Shown: positions 17,000-24,288 of the stretch, in pieces
Layout of the letters: each line of letters opens with the position of its first letter
Position numbering within the stretch: the first letter of the stretch is position 1
Assembly: GCA_902465495.1 (NCBI GenBank)
Contig: CABQND010000017.1
Location: 1 to 35,243, forward strand
Direction of reading: 5' to 3'
DNA length: 35,243 nt
Source: an uncultured Eubacteriales bacterium
Lineage (GTDB): Bacteria; Bacillota; Clostridia; Christensenellales; Borkfalkiaceae
Made by a program: the position numbers and the translations under genes
Notes under the pieces: generated by a model
Database searches by the model: none
What the model was told of the DNA's origin: nothing
What the model saw: the letters and a program-made list of their open reading frames with translations, nothing else

Positions 17000-17368
17000 A
17001 TGCTTGACAAGCTGACGTCTGCGGTATTGGGGATTGTGAATGCCGCATCGGACGGTTCGTATAAAGTGATTGATTCGGGTGAATTTATCAATGCTTTGCC
17101 GGAAAAGATTAAAACGGATGCGACGGGTATATCCAATGCGCTTTCATATCTTGCAGAGCGCGGCTATGTGGATATTCGCTATTCGGATAAGACGACGTAT
17201 TGCGTGTGTTCTCTTCCGAAAGGGAGGACGTATGAGGAAGGCGTGACGGCGGACAAGTCGCGAGGAAAACGTTCCATTCGCAATCAATTGCTTTTGACTT
17301 TTTTTGGGGCGCTTTTGGGGGCGTTTGTAGGCGGATGTTTGGCGGGGATCTTATTCCGGTTCTTATAA
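17000..17368 (+). CDS. small winged-helix-like protein with C-terminal membrane helix (A)
   Basis: The 122-residue product starts at ATG 17000 with GGAGGG 7 nt upstream. Its first 75 residues look like a small helix-turn-helix or winged-helix domain (ISNALSYLAERGYVDIRYSDKTTYCVCSLPKG, split by turns). A basic stretch (DKSRGKRSIRNQ) and one membrane helix (LLLTFFGALLGAFVGGCLAGILF) end it. It shares order and many positions with the next gene, so the two are paralogues: ML.K, a DG turn, V.S.EF, LP.K, Y.D...DK, and a terminal VG..L.GI. The function is unknown. Cytoplasmic orientation of the N-terminal domain is inferred from the basic flank. Confidence 0.72.
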   Translation: MLDKLTSAVLGIVNAASDGSYKVIDSGEFINALPEKIKTDATGISNALSYLAERGYVDIRYSDKTTYCVCSLPKGRTYEEGVTADKSRGKRSIRNQLLLTFFGALLGAFVGGCLAGILFRFL

Positions 17369-17381
17369 ATAGAGGTTTTGT

Positions 17382-17741
17382 ATGTTAAACAAACAGGAAA
17401 ACGAAGTGATGAATGCCGTATATGAGATGTGTGACGGCAAAGAAAGCTGTCTGGTCAGTTCGTTGGAGATCATGAGTATTTTGCCGCAGAAGCGAAATTA
17501 TACTCTGGAAAAGGTAGATAAGATCTTGCGGTCGCTGGAGCTGGATGATTATTTTGATTTGATCGAGACGGACAGGAAAGGGGAAAAATTGTATGTGATC
17601 ACGTTGCATCAAAACGGGATCGCGTACAAGCGCACGGCACAGCAGATGCGGCGCAATCTTACGTTTAAGATCTGTCTTGCGATCGGGAGTGCGGTGATCA
17701 CGTTTGTGGTCGGTCTGATTCTGCGCGGGATTTTTTCCTGA
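17382..17741 (+). CDS. small winged-helix-like protein with C-terminal membrane helix (B)
   Basis: The 119-residue product begins 13 nt after its paralogue, with AGAGG upstream. Residues 1-85 are predicted to form a winged-helix-like fold (LNKQENEVMNAVYEMC, LEKVDKILRSLELDDYFDLIETDRKG, LYVITL), followed by an RTAQQMRRN basic patch and a C-terminal helix (ICLAIGSAVITFVVGLILRGIF). From memory, similar conserved hypotheticals sit beside uvrB in other Clostridia, though I could not check this. Membrane-tethered DNA-binding or partner-binding roles are possible, but nothing in the sequence proves them. Confidence 0.75.
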   Translation: MLNKQENEVMNAVYEMCDGKESCLVSSLEIMSILPQKRNYTLEKVDKILRSLELDDYFDLIETDRKGEKLYVITLHQNGIAYKRTAQQMRRNLTFKICLAIGSAVITFVVGLILRGIFS

Positions 17742-17745
17742 AGAG

Positions 17746-17773
17746 GCAATGCTTTTTGCGGCATTGCTTTTTT
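17746..17773 (+). terminator. intrinsic terminator after the small membrane-protein pair
   Basis: GCAATGC pairs with GCATTGC around an 8-nt loop and is followed by six Ts, 5 nt beyond the stop codon. It separates the pair from uvrB, which has its own promoter 26 nt later. Confidence 0.8.
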
Positions 17774-17798
17774 CTTGTTTGAAATGCGTGTCATTTCG

Positions 17799-17827
17799 TT
17801 GACGAATTTCGTGATTTGGATTATAAT
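17799..17827 (+). promoter_or_regulatory. sigma-A promoter of uvrB
   Basis: TTGACG (17799-17804), 17 nt, TATAAT (17822-17827), eleven of twelve consensus positions. Transcription should start near 17834, on top of the LexA-like box. Confidence 0.85.
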
Positions 17828-17833
17828 ATAGAT

Positions 17834-17847
17834 TAAACATTTGTTCG
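17834..17847 (+). promoter_or_regulatory. LexA-like (SOS) box at uvrB
   Basis: TAAACATTTGTTCG fits the Gram-positive LexA operator CGAAC-N4-GTTCG with a perfect right half and two mismatches in the left. Its position over the transcription start and its target, a classic SOS gene, support the call. lexA is not in the window. Confidence 0.6.
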
Positions 17848-17866
17848 TAAAAATCGGAGAGGGGAT

Positions 17867-19831
17867 ATGAGCGGATTTGAACTTATTGCGCCGTATGCGC
17901 CCACAGGTGACCAGCCGCAGGCGATCCAAAAACTGACCGAAGGGGTCGAGGACGGGATCCGCACGCAGGTCTTGGTCGGCGTGACGGGCAGCGGCAAGAC
18001 GTTCACGATGGCGAACGTCATCAAAAACGTTAACAGGCCGACGCTGGTAATTGCGCACAATAAAACGCTTGCGGCACAGCTATGCAATGAATTCCGCGAG
18101 TTTTTCCCGCACAACCGTGTCGAATATTTTGTTTCTTACTACGACTACTATCAGCCGGAGAGTTATATTCCGAGCACGGATACTTATATTGAAAAAGACA
18201 TGTCCGTCAACGACGAGATCGATAAACTGCGCAATTCGGCGACGGCATCGCTTGGAGAGAGGGAGGATACGATCGTAGTCGCGTCCGTGTCCTGTATCTA
18301 TGGTTTGGGTGCACCGGAAGAATATTTTGACCTCGCGATTTCCATGCGCCCGGGAGACAAGCTTTCGCGCGACGAATTGCTGCGCCGCTTGATCGAACTG
18401 CAATACGAACGCAAGGACGTCGATTTTACGCGGTCATCTTTTCGGGTGCGCGGTGACATCGTAGAGATTTTTCCTGCGGGGAACTCGGAAATTGCGATTC
18501 GTGTAGAATTTTTCGGCGATGAAATCGACAGGCTGTGTGAAGAGGAGGTCGTGACGGGAAAAATTACGGCGGAATTGAAGCATATCTGTATTTTTCCGGC
18601 GAGTCACTATGCGGTAGGAAGCGCAAAAATGGCGGCGGCTCTGGCGGCGATCGAACGCGATTTGCAGGATGAAGTGAAAGCGTTCCGCGATGACGGGAAA
18701 CTTTTGGAAGCGCAGCGGCTGGAACAGCGCACCAATTATGACATCGAGATGATGCGTGAAGTGGGCTATTGCAGCGGGGTAGAAAATTACAGCCGATATT
18801 TTGACGGCAGGAAGCCCGGGGAGCCGTCTTTCACGTTGCTTGATTATTTTCCGAAAAATTTTCTTGTATTTATAGACGAGAGTCACATGACTATACCGCA
18901 GATCCGTGCGATGTACCACGGAGATCTTTCTCGCAAGACCAACCTCGTCAATTACGGGTTTCGGATGCGTTCGGCATATGACAACAGACCTTTGACGTTT
19001 GAGGAATTTGATGCGCGCGTGCCGCAAATGATCTGCGTTTCGGCTACGCCTGCCGAATATGAACTCAAAGAGGCGGGACAGGTCGTCGAACAGATCATTC
19101 GTCCGACAGGGCTTTTGGACCCGGAGATCGAAGTTCGTCCGATCAAAGGGCAGGTCGATGATCTTTTGGGTGAAATCCGCAAGGTCACGGAAAGCGGCGG
19201 CAGGACATTGATCACGACGCTGACCAAGCGTATGGCAGAGAGCCTGACGGATTTTCTGAAAGAGAACGGTATCAAAGTCCGTTACATGCACAGCGACATC
19301 GACACGTTGGAACGAATCGATATTGTAAACGGGCTTCGCAGCGGTGAATTCGACGTATTGTGCGGCATCAATCTTCTTCGTGAAGGGCTGGACATGCCCG
19401 AAGTTAAATTGGTGGCAATACTGGACGCGGATAAAGAGGGCTTTTTGCGGAGCGATACGTCTCTCATTCAGACGATCGGGCGAGCCGCCCGAAACGCCGA
19501 AGGGCGTGTGATCATGTATGCGGATACGGTCACCGGAAGCATGAAACGCGCAATAGACGAAACAAACCGACGTCGTGCGGCGCAAAAGGCGTATAACGAG
19601 GCGCATGGTATCGTACCGAAAACGATCATTAAAGAAGTCAAGAGCACGCTGAATATTACAAAGAAACAGCAGAGCATACCGGCTGACAAGATCCGCACGG
19701 AGGATATCCCTGCGGAAATCGAAAAGCTGAAAGCGCTGATGAAAGTTGCTTCCAATCAATTGGATTTTGAAAAGGCGATCGAAATTCGCGATACGATCAA
19801 TCTGTTGAAACGCCGTCTGCGCAAGGGATGA
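17867..19831 (+). CDS. uvrB: excinuclease ABC subunit B
   Basis: UvrB is the damage-verifying helicase-like subunit of nucleotide excision repair, loaded by UvrA and cut-partnered with UvrC. The 654-residue protein is full length. Walker A is GVTGSGKT at 38-45. The damage-probing beta-hairpin is YYDYYQPESYIPSTDTYIEK. Walker B is FIDESHMT, motif VI is QTIGRAARNAEG, and the C-terminal UVR coiled coil that binds UvrC includes KVASNQLDFEKAIEIRD. The ATG follows GGAGAGGGG. uvrA lies 133 nt downstream, the common uvrBA order, probably on the same transcript. Confidence 0.97.
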   Translation: MSGFELIAPYAPTGDQPQAIQKLTEGVEDGIRTQVLVGVTGSGKTFTMANVIKNVNRPTLVIAHNKTLAAQLCNEFREFFPHNRVEYFVSYYDYYQPESYIPSTDTYIEKDMSVNDEIDKLRNSATASLGEREDTIVVASVSCIYGLGAPEEYFDLAISMRPGDKLSRDELLRRLIELQYERKDVDFTRSSFRVRGDIVEIFPAGNSEIAIRVEFFGDEIDRLCEEEVVTGKITAELKHICIFPASHYAVGSAKMAAALAAIERDLQDEVKAFRDDGKLLEAQRLEQRTNYDIEMMREVGYCSGVENYSRYFDGRKPGEPSFTLLDYFPKNFLVFIDESHMTIPQIRAMYHGDLSRKTNLVNYGFRMRSAYDNRPLTFEEFDARVPQMICVSATPAEYELKEAGQVVEQIIRPTGLLDPEIEVRPIKGQVDDLLGEIRKVTESGGRTLITTLTKRMAESLTDFLKENGIKVRYMHSDIDTLERIDIVNGLRSGEFDVLCGINLLREGLDMPEVKLVAILDADKEGFLRSDTSLIQTIGRAARNAEGRVIMYADTVTGSMKRAIDETNRRRAAQKAYNEAHGIVPKTIIKEVKSTLNITKKQQSIPADKIRTEDIPAEIEKLKALMKVASNQLDFEKAIEIRDTINLLKRRLRKG

Positions 19832-19895
19832 ATATTTTGCGCCGAGCGGGGTGAATAGATCGGTCTGACAGGGTGAAAACTAAACAGAAGAGAGA

Positions 19896-19945
19896 TTTTG
19901 CGCCTGCGGGTGCAAAAGCGGCGTTTGCGTTCGGACGCAAGCCGC
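19896..19945 (+). ncRNA. two adjacent stem-loops in the uvrB-uvrA gap
   Basis: Hairpin 1: TTTTGCGCC with GGTGCAAAA (one G.U pair) around TGCG, 19896-19917. Hairpin 2: GCGGC, a 2-nt bulge and TTGCGT pair with ACGCAA and GCCGC around a UUCGG-type loop, 19918-19945. They abut each other and end about 10 nt before the uvrA ribosome binding site (AGGAAGG). No T tract follows. They could be RNA processing or translation-control elements; the role is unknown. Confidence 0.55.
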
Positions 19946-19964
19946 ATGTTTTACAGGAAGGATC

Positions 19965-22790
19965 ATGAAGGACGAAATTTTTGTAAAGGGTGCCAAAGAG
20001 AACAATTTAAAGAATATCGACGTGCATATACCTCGCAACACGCTTACGGTTTTGACGGGGCTGTCGGGGAGCGGTAAATCGACGCTTGCTTTTGATACGA
20101 TATTTGCGGAAGGGCAGCGCCGTTACGTTGAAAGTTTATCGTCATACGCGCGTCAGTTTTTGGGTCAGATGGAAAAACCGGATGTAGAATCGATTGACGG
20201 GCTGTCGCCTGCGATTTCCATTGACCAGAAGACAACTTCGCACAATCCTCGTTCGACGGTGGGGACGGTGACGGAGATCTACGATTATATGCGTCTTTTG
20301 TTTGCGCGCGTGGGTGTTCCGCATTGCCCGCAGTGCGGCCGTGAGATCCGACGTCAGACGGTGGATGAGATCGCGGACAAAGTGATGGCGATGCCGGAAG
20401 GGAGTAAGATCCTGATCAATGCTCCCGTTGTGCGAGGCAGAAAAGGGGAATACACGAAAAATTTTGAATCATACCGTAAGAGCGGTTATGGCCGAGTGAA
20501 GGTGGACGGGATCGTCTACGATTTGCAGGAAGAGATCAGACTGGATAAAAACCTGAAACATAATATTTCAGTTGTAATCGATCGTCTTGTTGTCAAGGAA
20601 GGGATACGTAAGCGTCTCGCGGATAGCTTGGAAAGCGCATTGAAACTTGCAGACGGACTGGTCGTCATTGACTGCGAAGGGAAAGAGGAGTTGTATTCGG
20701 TAAAATATGCCTGTCCCGATTGCGGCATCAGCATTGAGGAGATCGAGCCGCGCCTGTTTTCCTTTAATACGCCGTACGGAGCTTGTCCCGAATGCGGTGG
20801 ACTGGGCTTTAAACGTTCCATCGATCCGGACCTTATTTGTCCGGACAAGACCAAGACTTTGCGCGAAGGCGCGATACGGATCAGCGGCTGGAATCTGGAT
20901 TCTTCCGCAATGACGCAGATGTATCTTTCGTCGCTCGCGAAGGTATATAATTTTTCGCTTGATGTTCCCGTGAAAGATCTGCCCCAAGAAGTATATGATA
21001 TGCTCATGTGGGGAAACGGCGGGGAAAAGATTGATTTGGAATACAATGCATACCGTTTTTCGGGGAGCTATAAAACGGCGTGGGAGGGCTTTGCAGTGAA
21101 CTTGCAACGCCGCTACGACCAAACGCAGTCGGACGGGGTGCGCGGAGATATTGAGCGATATATGCGTACTTCCGATTGTCCGGTCTGTGAAGGGAAACGT
21201 CTGAAAAAGGAAGCCCTGTCTGTTTATGTTGGCGGTAAAAACATTGCCGAGCTTTGCGAGCTTTCAATCACCGATCTGTACGAATTTTTTGAAAATCTGC
21301 CGCTCACGTCTACAGAACATATGATTGCGGATGTCATTCTCAAAGAAATTCGTGCAAGACTGAATTTCTTAAAGAATGTCGGTCTGGCGTATCTGAATTT
21401 GTCGCGGAGTGCCGCGACTCTTTCGGGCGGCGAATCGCAGCGTATCCGTCTTGCGACGCAGATCGGCAGCGGGCTGACGGGGGTGCTGTATATTCTCGAT
21501 GAGCCGAGTATCGGTTTGCATCAAAGGGACAACGAAAAACTTTTATCGACATTGGAAAACTTGCGCGATTTGGGTAACACGCTTCTCGTTGTCGAGCACG
21601 ATGAAGATACGATGCGTGCCGCCGATTATATCGTTGATATCGGGCCGAAGGCAGGTGTACACGGCGGGGAAGTGGTCGCTTGCGGCAGTGTGCAAGATAT
21701 CATGAACGCGAAAAATTCCATCACGGGCGACTATCTTGCCGGAAGGCGGAAAATAGAGGTCCCGCCCGTGCGGGTGCAGCCTTCCGATCGTTGGTTCGAG
21801 GTAAAGGGGTGCCGTCAGAACAATCTCAAAAACATTGACGTAAAAGTGCCCGTCGGGTTGATTACGGCAGTAACAGGGGTATCCGGTTCTGGTAAAAGTT
21901 CGCTTGTCAACGAGATCATTTATCCGTATATGGCAAACGCTCTCAACGGTGCGCACATATATCCGGGAAAATGTGACGGATGCGAGGGGCTGGAATATTT
22001 CGATAAAGTCATCGCGATCGACCAGTCGCCTATTGGAAGAACGCCTCGAAGTAATCCGGCGACCTATACGGGCGTGTTTTCCATGATCCGCGAACTGTTT
22101 GCCGCGACGCCCGATGCACGCGAACGCGGCTACAAAGCGGGCAGATTTTCTTTCAATGTTTCGGGCGGTCGCTGCGAACACTGCTTTGGTGACGGCATCA
22201 TAAAAATCGAAATGCATTTTTTACCGGACATTTTTGTGCCTTGTGAAGTTTGTGGGGGAAAACGCTACAACCGTGAAACTTTGGAAGTCCGCTACAAAGG
22301 GAAGAACATTTCGGAAGTGCTTGATATGACGATCGAAGAGGCATGCGAATTTTTCCAGCCTGTTCCCTCTGTTTACAATAAACTGAAAACCATTAACGAC
22401 GTTGGGCTTGGGTACATCAAGCTTGGCCAGAGTGCGACTACCCTGTCGGGCGGGGAGGCGCAGAGAGTCAAACTTGCGACAGAGCTTTCCAAACGTTCGA
22501 CGGGCAAAACTTGTTATATTCTCGATGAGCCCACGACGGGCCTTCACAGCTATGACGTGGATAAGCTCATTAAGATCTTACAGCGTTTGCGCAGTTCGGG
22601 AAATACAGTGATCGTTATTGAGCACAATCTCGATGTCATTAAGATTGCCGATTGGGTGATCGATCTCGGAAAAGAAGGGGGCGACGGTGGCGGCGAAGTG
22701 GTTGTCACAGGTTCGCCGGAAACAGTTGCTGCTTGTGAAGACAGCTATACGGGAAAGTTTTTGAAAAAAATACTGTATCCGAATGCATAA
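19965..22790 (+). CDS. uvrA: excinuclease ABC subunit A
   Basis: UvrA is the dimeric ABC-type ATPase that finds bulky DNA lesions and hands them to UvrB. The 941-residue protein has both ABC modules: Walker A GLSGSGKSTLAFD near 33 and GVSGSGKSSLVNE near 643, signature LSGGESQRIRLAT and LSGGEAQRVKLAT, and Walker B ILDEPSIGLH and ILDEPTTGLH. Zinc modules show CPQCG, CPDCG with CPECGG, and CEHCFGDG with CEVCGGKRYN. Length and order are normal for the family. The ATG is preceded by AGGAAGG. It shares direction and probably transcript with uvrB. Confidence 0.97.
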   Translation: MKDEIFVKGAKENNLKNIDVHIPRNTLTVLTGLSGSGKSTLAFDTIFAEGQRRYVESLSSYARQFLGQMEKPDVESIDGLSPAISIDQKTTSHNPRSTVGTVTEIYDYMRLLFARVGVPHCPQCGREIRRQTVDEIADKVMAMPEGSKILINAPVVRGRKGEYTKNFESYRKSGYGRVKVDGIVYDLQEEIRLDKNLKHNISVVIDRLVVKEGIRKRLADSLESALKLADGLVVIDCEGKEELYSVKYACPDCGISIEEIEPRLFSFNTPYGACPECGGLGFKRSIDPDLICPDKTKTLREGAIRISGWNLDSSAMTQMYLSSLAKVYNFSLDVPVKDLPQEVYDMLMWGNGGEKIDLEYNAYRFSGSYKTAWEGFAVNLQRRYDQTQSDGVRGDIERYMRTSDCPVCEGKRLKKEALSVYVGGKNIAELCELSITDLYEFFENLPLTSTEHMIADVILKEIRARLNFLKNVGLAYLNLSRSAATLSGGESQRIRLATQIGSGLTGVLYILDEPSIGLHQRDNEKLLSTLENLRDLGNTLLVVEHDEDTMRAADYIVDIGPKAGVHGGEVVACGSVQDIMNAKNSITGDYLAGRRKIEVPPVRVQPSDRWFEVKGCRQNNLKNIDVKVPVGLITAVTGVSGSGKSSLVNEIIYPYMANALNGAHIYPGKCDGCEGLEYFDKVIAIDQSPIGRTPRSNPATYTGVFSMIRELFAATPDARERGYKAGRFSFNVSGGRCEHCFGDGIIKIEMHFLPDIFVPCEVCGGKRYNRETLEVRYKGKNISEVLDMTIEEACEFFQPVPSVYNKLKTINDVGLGYIKLGQSATTLSGGEAQRVKLATELSKRSTGKTCYILDEPTTGLHSYDVDKLIKILQRLRSSGNTVIVIEHNLDVIKIADWVIDLGKEGGDGGGEVVVTGSPETVAACEDSYTGKFLKKILYPNA

Positions 22791-22791
22791 A

Positions 22792-22836
22792 AAGAAGGAG
22801 AGCGAATGCTTTATAAAAGCATTCGCTCTCCTTCTT
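22792..22836. terminator. 21-bp hairpin between convergent uvrA and DUF4363 genes
   Basis: Arms 22792-22812 and 22816-22836 are perfect complements with a GGAGAGCGAATGC core and a 3-nt nominal loop. The hairpin starts 2 nt after the uvrA stop codon. As at 136-179, no long T tract follows on either strand (CTGTCTTC on plus). It probably terminates or stabilises uvrA mRNA. Confidence 0.65.
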
Positions 22837-22883
22837 CTGTCTTCTCAAAAATCAAATATATGGCGTTTTTTACGTAAAATTAC

Positions 22884-22903
22884 AGTACTATGTCTGACAT
22901 AAA
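22884..22903. repeat. short palindromic repeat, copy A
   Basis: AGTACTATGTCTGACATAAA, with TATGTC and GACATA as perfect half-sites around one T. It lies between the uvrA hairpin and the end of the DUF4363 gene. It matches copies at 31873 and 33496 at 17 of 20 positions each. Confidence 0.6.
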
Positions 22904-22926
22904 GCACTAAATCTTACGTTTTTCTT

Positions 22927-23304
22927 CTAAAATACGTTTTCAAAGGTGATGCGATAAGTTTGCGGAATCTGTTCACAAATAGAAAGAAGTACGTCGATTT
23001 TGGAGAGGGCTTCGTCGTAATTTTTTGTTTCGACAAGGCTGATGGCTTCTCCCAGCCAGTAGTCCACATAGCCGATGTCGCGATGGGGTACGACGATGTG
23101 CAGTACCTTTTTTTCTTCTTCCCAAAGCGTGCGTACAGTTTCCGCGTCGCTGCGCGAGGCGGTTTCATTGCGCACTTTCATGTCAAGTGATTCAAGAGCG
23201 ACTCCGAATTTATCGAATTGTTTACTGATAAAAATTTCTTCAAAAACAGCTGCTGCTGCGAGAAGTCCGACTGCGATAAAAATGGATAAAAGTGTCTTTA
23301 CCAT
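22927..23304 (-). CDS. DUF4363 family protein
   Basis: The 125-residue protein has one N-terminal membrane helix (LLSIFIAVGLLAAAAVFEEI) and a helical soluble part (FGVALESLDMKVRNETA, LGEAISLVETKNYDEAL) that fits DUF4363. Members usually sit directly after a DUF421 gene, as here. I start it at ATG 23304, preceded by GGAGGG, where it overlaps the DUF421 stop codon by 7 nt (ATGGTAA); this implies translational coupling. The soluble part is expected outside the cell. No biochemical role is known to me. Confidence 0.82.
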   Translation of the reverse strand: MVKTLLSIFIAVGLLAAAAVFEEIFISKQFDKFGVALESLDMKVRNETASRSDAETVRTLWEEEKKVLHIVVPHRDIGYVDYWLGEAISLVETKNYDEALSKIDVLLSICEQIPQTYRITFENVF

Positions 23305-23990
23305 GAGCTGCCCTCCGGAAGGCGGATGCGGAAAGAGCGGAATTTTTCGCCTTTGCATTGCATATAAATTTTGCCTGTTCCGTCCAGGGTAAGCACATAT
23401 ACATTTCGCACGGAGCGTACGTTTTGTTCACGAAGAATTTGTTCAAAAAACGCTTCGTTTGTTTTTGTCAATTCAAGATTTTTTTTGTCGTATTTTCCAT
23501 CGTCGACAATGAGTACGGGCAGAGATACTTTATCCTCTTTTGGAGCGTCTTCGCGCGGCATAGCCGTGAACTGGCCGTTTGCTTCATAGAGAGCGTAGGC
23601 GACTTCGTCCAAAGAAAAATATCCGGCAGTGCGCATGGATTCGATCAGGTCGGATAAATCCAGGTGGTTGCGTTTGAGCAGTGAAATATCGATCCCGTTT
23701 TTGTTGATGACGATGGATGGCTTTCCGCCGATCACGGTCTTGATCGGCTTGCATTTCAGGTCTATCAGTAAAACCAGTTGGTGCAGCAAAAAGATCGCGA
23801 CCATCGAAACGATGCCGTATAGAAGAGGAATAGCAGTATCCGCCATAGGGATGCAAGCGAGTTCCGCAATGAGCAGTGTTATGACCAATTCAAAAGGTTG
23901 CATTTCCCCGATTTGCCGTTTCCCCATAAGCCGCATGATTGCGAGCAGCACGACGAAGATGATTATCGTGCGAAGAAATATCAGTCCCAT
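23298..23990 (-). CDS. DUF421 (YetF-like) membrane protein
   Basis: The 230-residue protein has three N-terminal helices (LRTIIIFVVLLAIMRL, FELVITLLIAELACIPM, YGIVSMVAIFLLHQLVLLI) and the typical DUF421 core MGKRQIGEMQPFELVI. A cytoplasmic beta-rich domain follows: KPSIVINKNGID, LRTAGY-like RTAGYFSLDEVAYALYE and SLPVLIVDDGK. Relatives include Bacillus YetF, a family linked to spore or membrane functions. The start ATG has only a weak Shine-Dalgarno, and a short palindrome (CCGCCATGGCGG, 24003-24014) occupies the predicted leader. It forms a two-gene unit with DUF4363. Confidence 0.87.
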   Translation of the reverse strand: MGLIFLRTIIIFVVLLAIMRLMGKRQIGEMQPFELVITLLIAELACIPMADTAIPLLYGIVSMVAIFLLHQLVLLIDLKCKPIKTVIGGKPSIVINKNGIDISLLKRNHLDLSDLIESMRTAGYFSLDEVAYALYEANGQFTAMPREDAPKEDKVSLPVLIVDDGKYDKKNLELTKTNEAFFEQILREQNVRSVRNVYVLTLDGTGKIYMQCKGEKFRSFRIRLPEGSSW

Positions 23991-24017
23991 GCCGATAGTA
24001 TGCCGCCATGGCGGAAT

Positions 24018-24046
24018 ATTATGCTGAAAATTTAGTCGGTTGTAAA
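24018..24046 (-). promoter_or_regulatory. sigma-A promoter of the DUF421-DUF4363 unit
   Basis: On the minus strand, TTTACA (24041-24046), 17 nt, CATAAT (24018-24023). Predicted transcription start is near 24011, giving a leader of only about 20 nt. Its -35 box lies 26 nt from that of the divergent folT promoter. Confidence 0.65.
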
Positions 24047-24072
24047 TCTTTGAAAAACATGGATGTTTTTAC

Positions 24073-24101
24073 TTGCCAATCGTAAAAAAAAAGTGTATAC
24101 T
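24073..24101 (+). promoter_or_regulatory. sigma-A promoter of folT
   Basis: TTGCCA (24073-24078), 17 nt, TATACT (24096-24101). The predicted start near 24107 places the riboswitch at the very 5' end of the transcript, as expected. Confidence 0.75.
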
Positions 24102-24112
24102 CTTAACAACAA

Positions 24113-24209
24113 ATGCAGAGTAGCCGAGGCGCGTTAAGTGTTGCGAAACGGGACGTTGTTCGCAAACGAAAGGGGAATTCCCTGCGGTGCCGACGCGCGT
24201 CCGTTGCAA
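24113..24209 (+). promoter_or_regulatory. THF (tetrahydrofolate) riboswitch, class I
   Basis: The conserved blocks of the folT-type THF riboswitch occur in order: AGAGTAG (24117-24123), GCGTTAAGTG (24131-24140), GGGACGTTGT (24150-24159), ACGAA (24166-24170) and GCGGTGCC (24184-24191). TGCA at the two ends closes the outer stem. It lies between a sigma-A promoter and a gene for a folate-type ECF S component, the usual target. Reduced folate binding is expected to turn the transporter off through the terminator at 24262. Confidence 0.92.
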
Positions 24210-24261
24210 GATAAGCCGTGCGGTATTTTTTGATTCCGTAAGCGTGCCTGTTTTTCTTCGG

Positions 24262-24286
24262 ACCTCTCAAAACGGGAGGTTTTTTT
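24262..24286 (+). terminator. riboswitch-controlled terminator that contains the folT Shine-Dalgarno
   Basis: ACCTCTC (24262-24268) pairs with GGGAGGT (24274-24280) around AAAAC and is followed by seven Ts, ending 2 nt before the folT ATG. The right arm GGGAGG is also the only ribosome binding site. The same hairpin can therefore end transcription or mask translation. Confidence 0.85.
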
Positions 24287-24288
24287 CT

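Noticed and set aside
18434..19759. Minus-strand open frame of 441 codons
   Set aside because: It is antisense to uvrB; length reflects codon bias of the real gene.
24187..24288. N-terminal extension of FolT
   Set aside because: The added codons come from the THF riboswitch and terminator. The ATG at 24289 with GGGAGG is the natural start.
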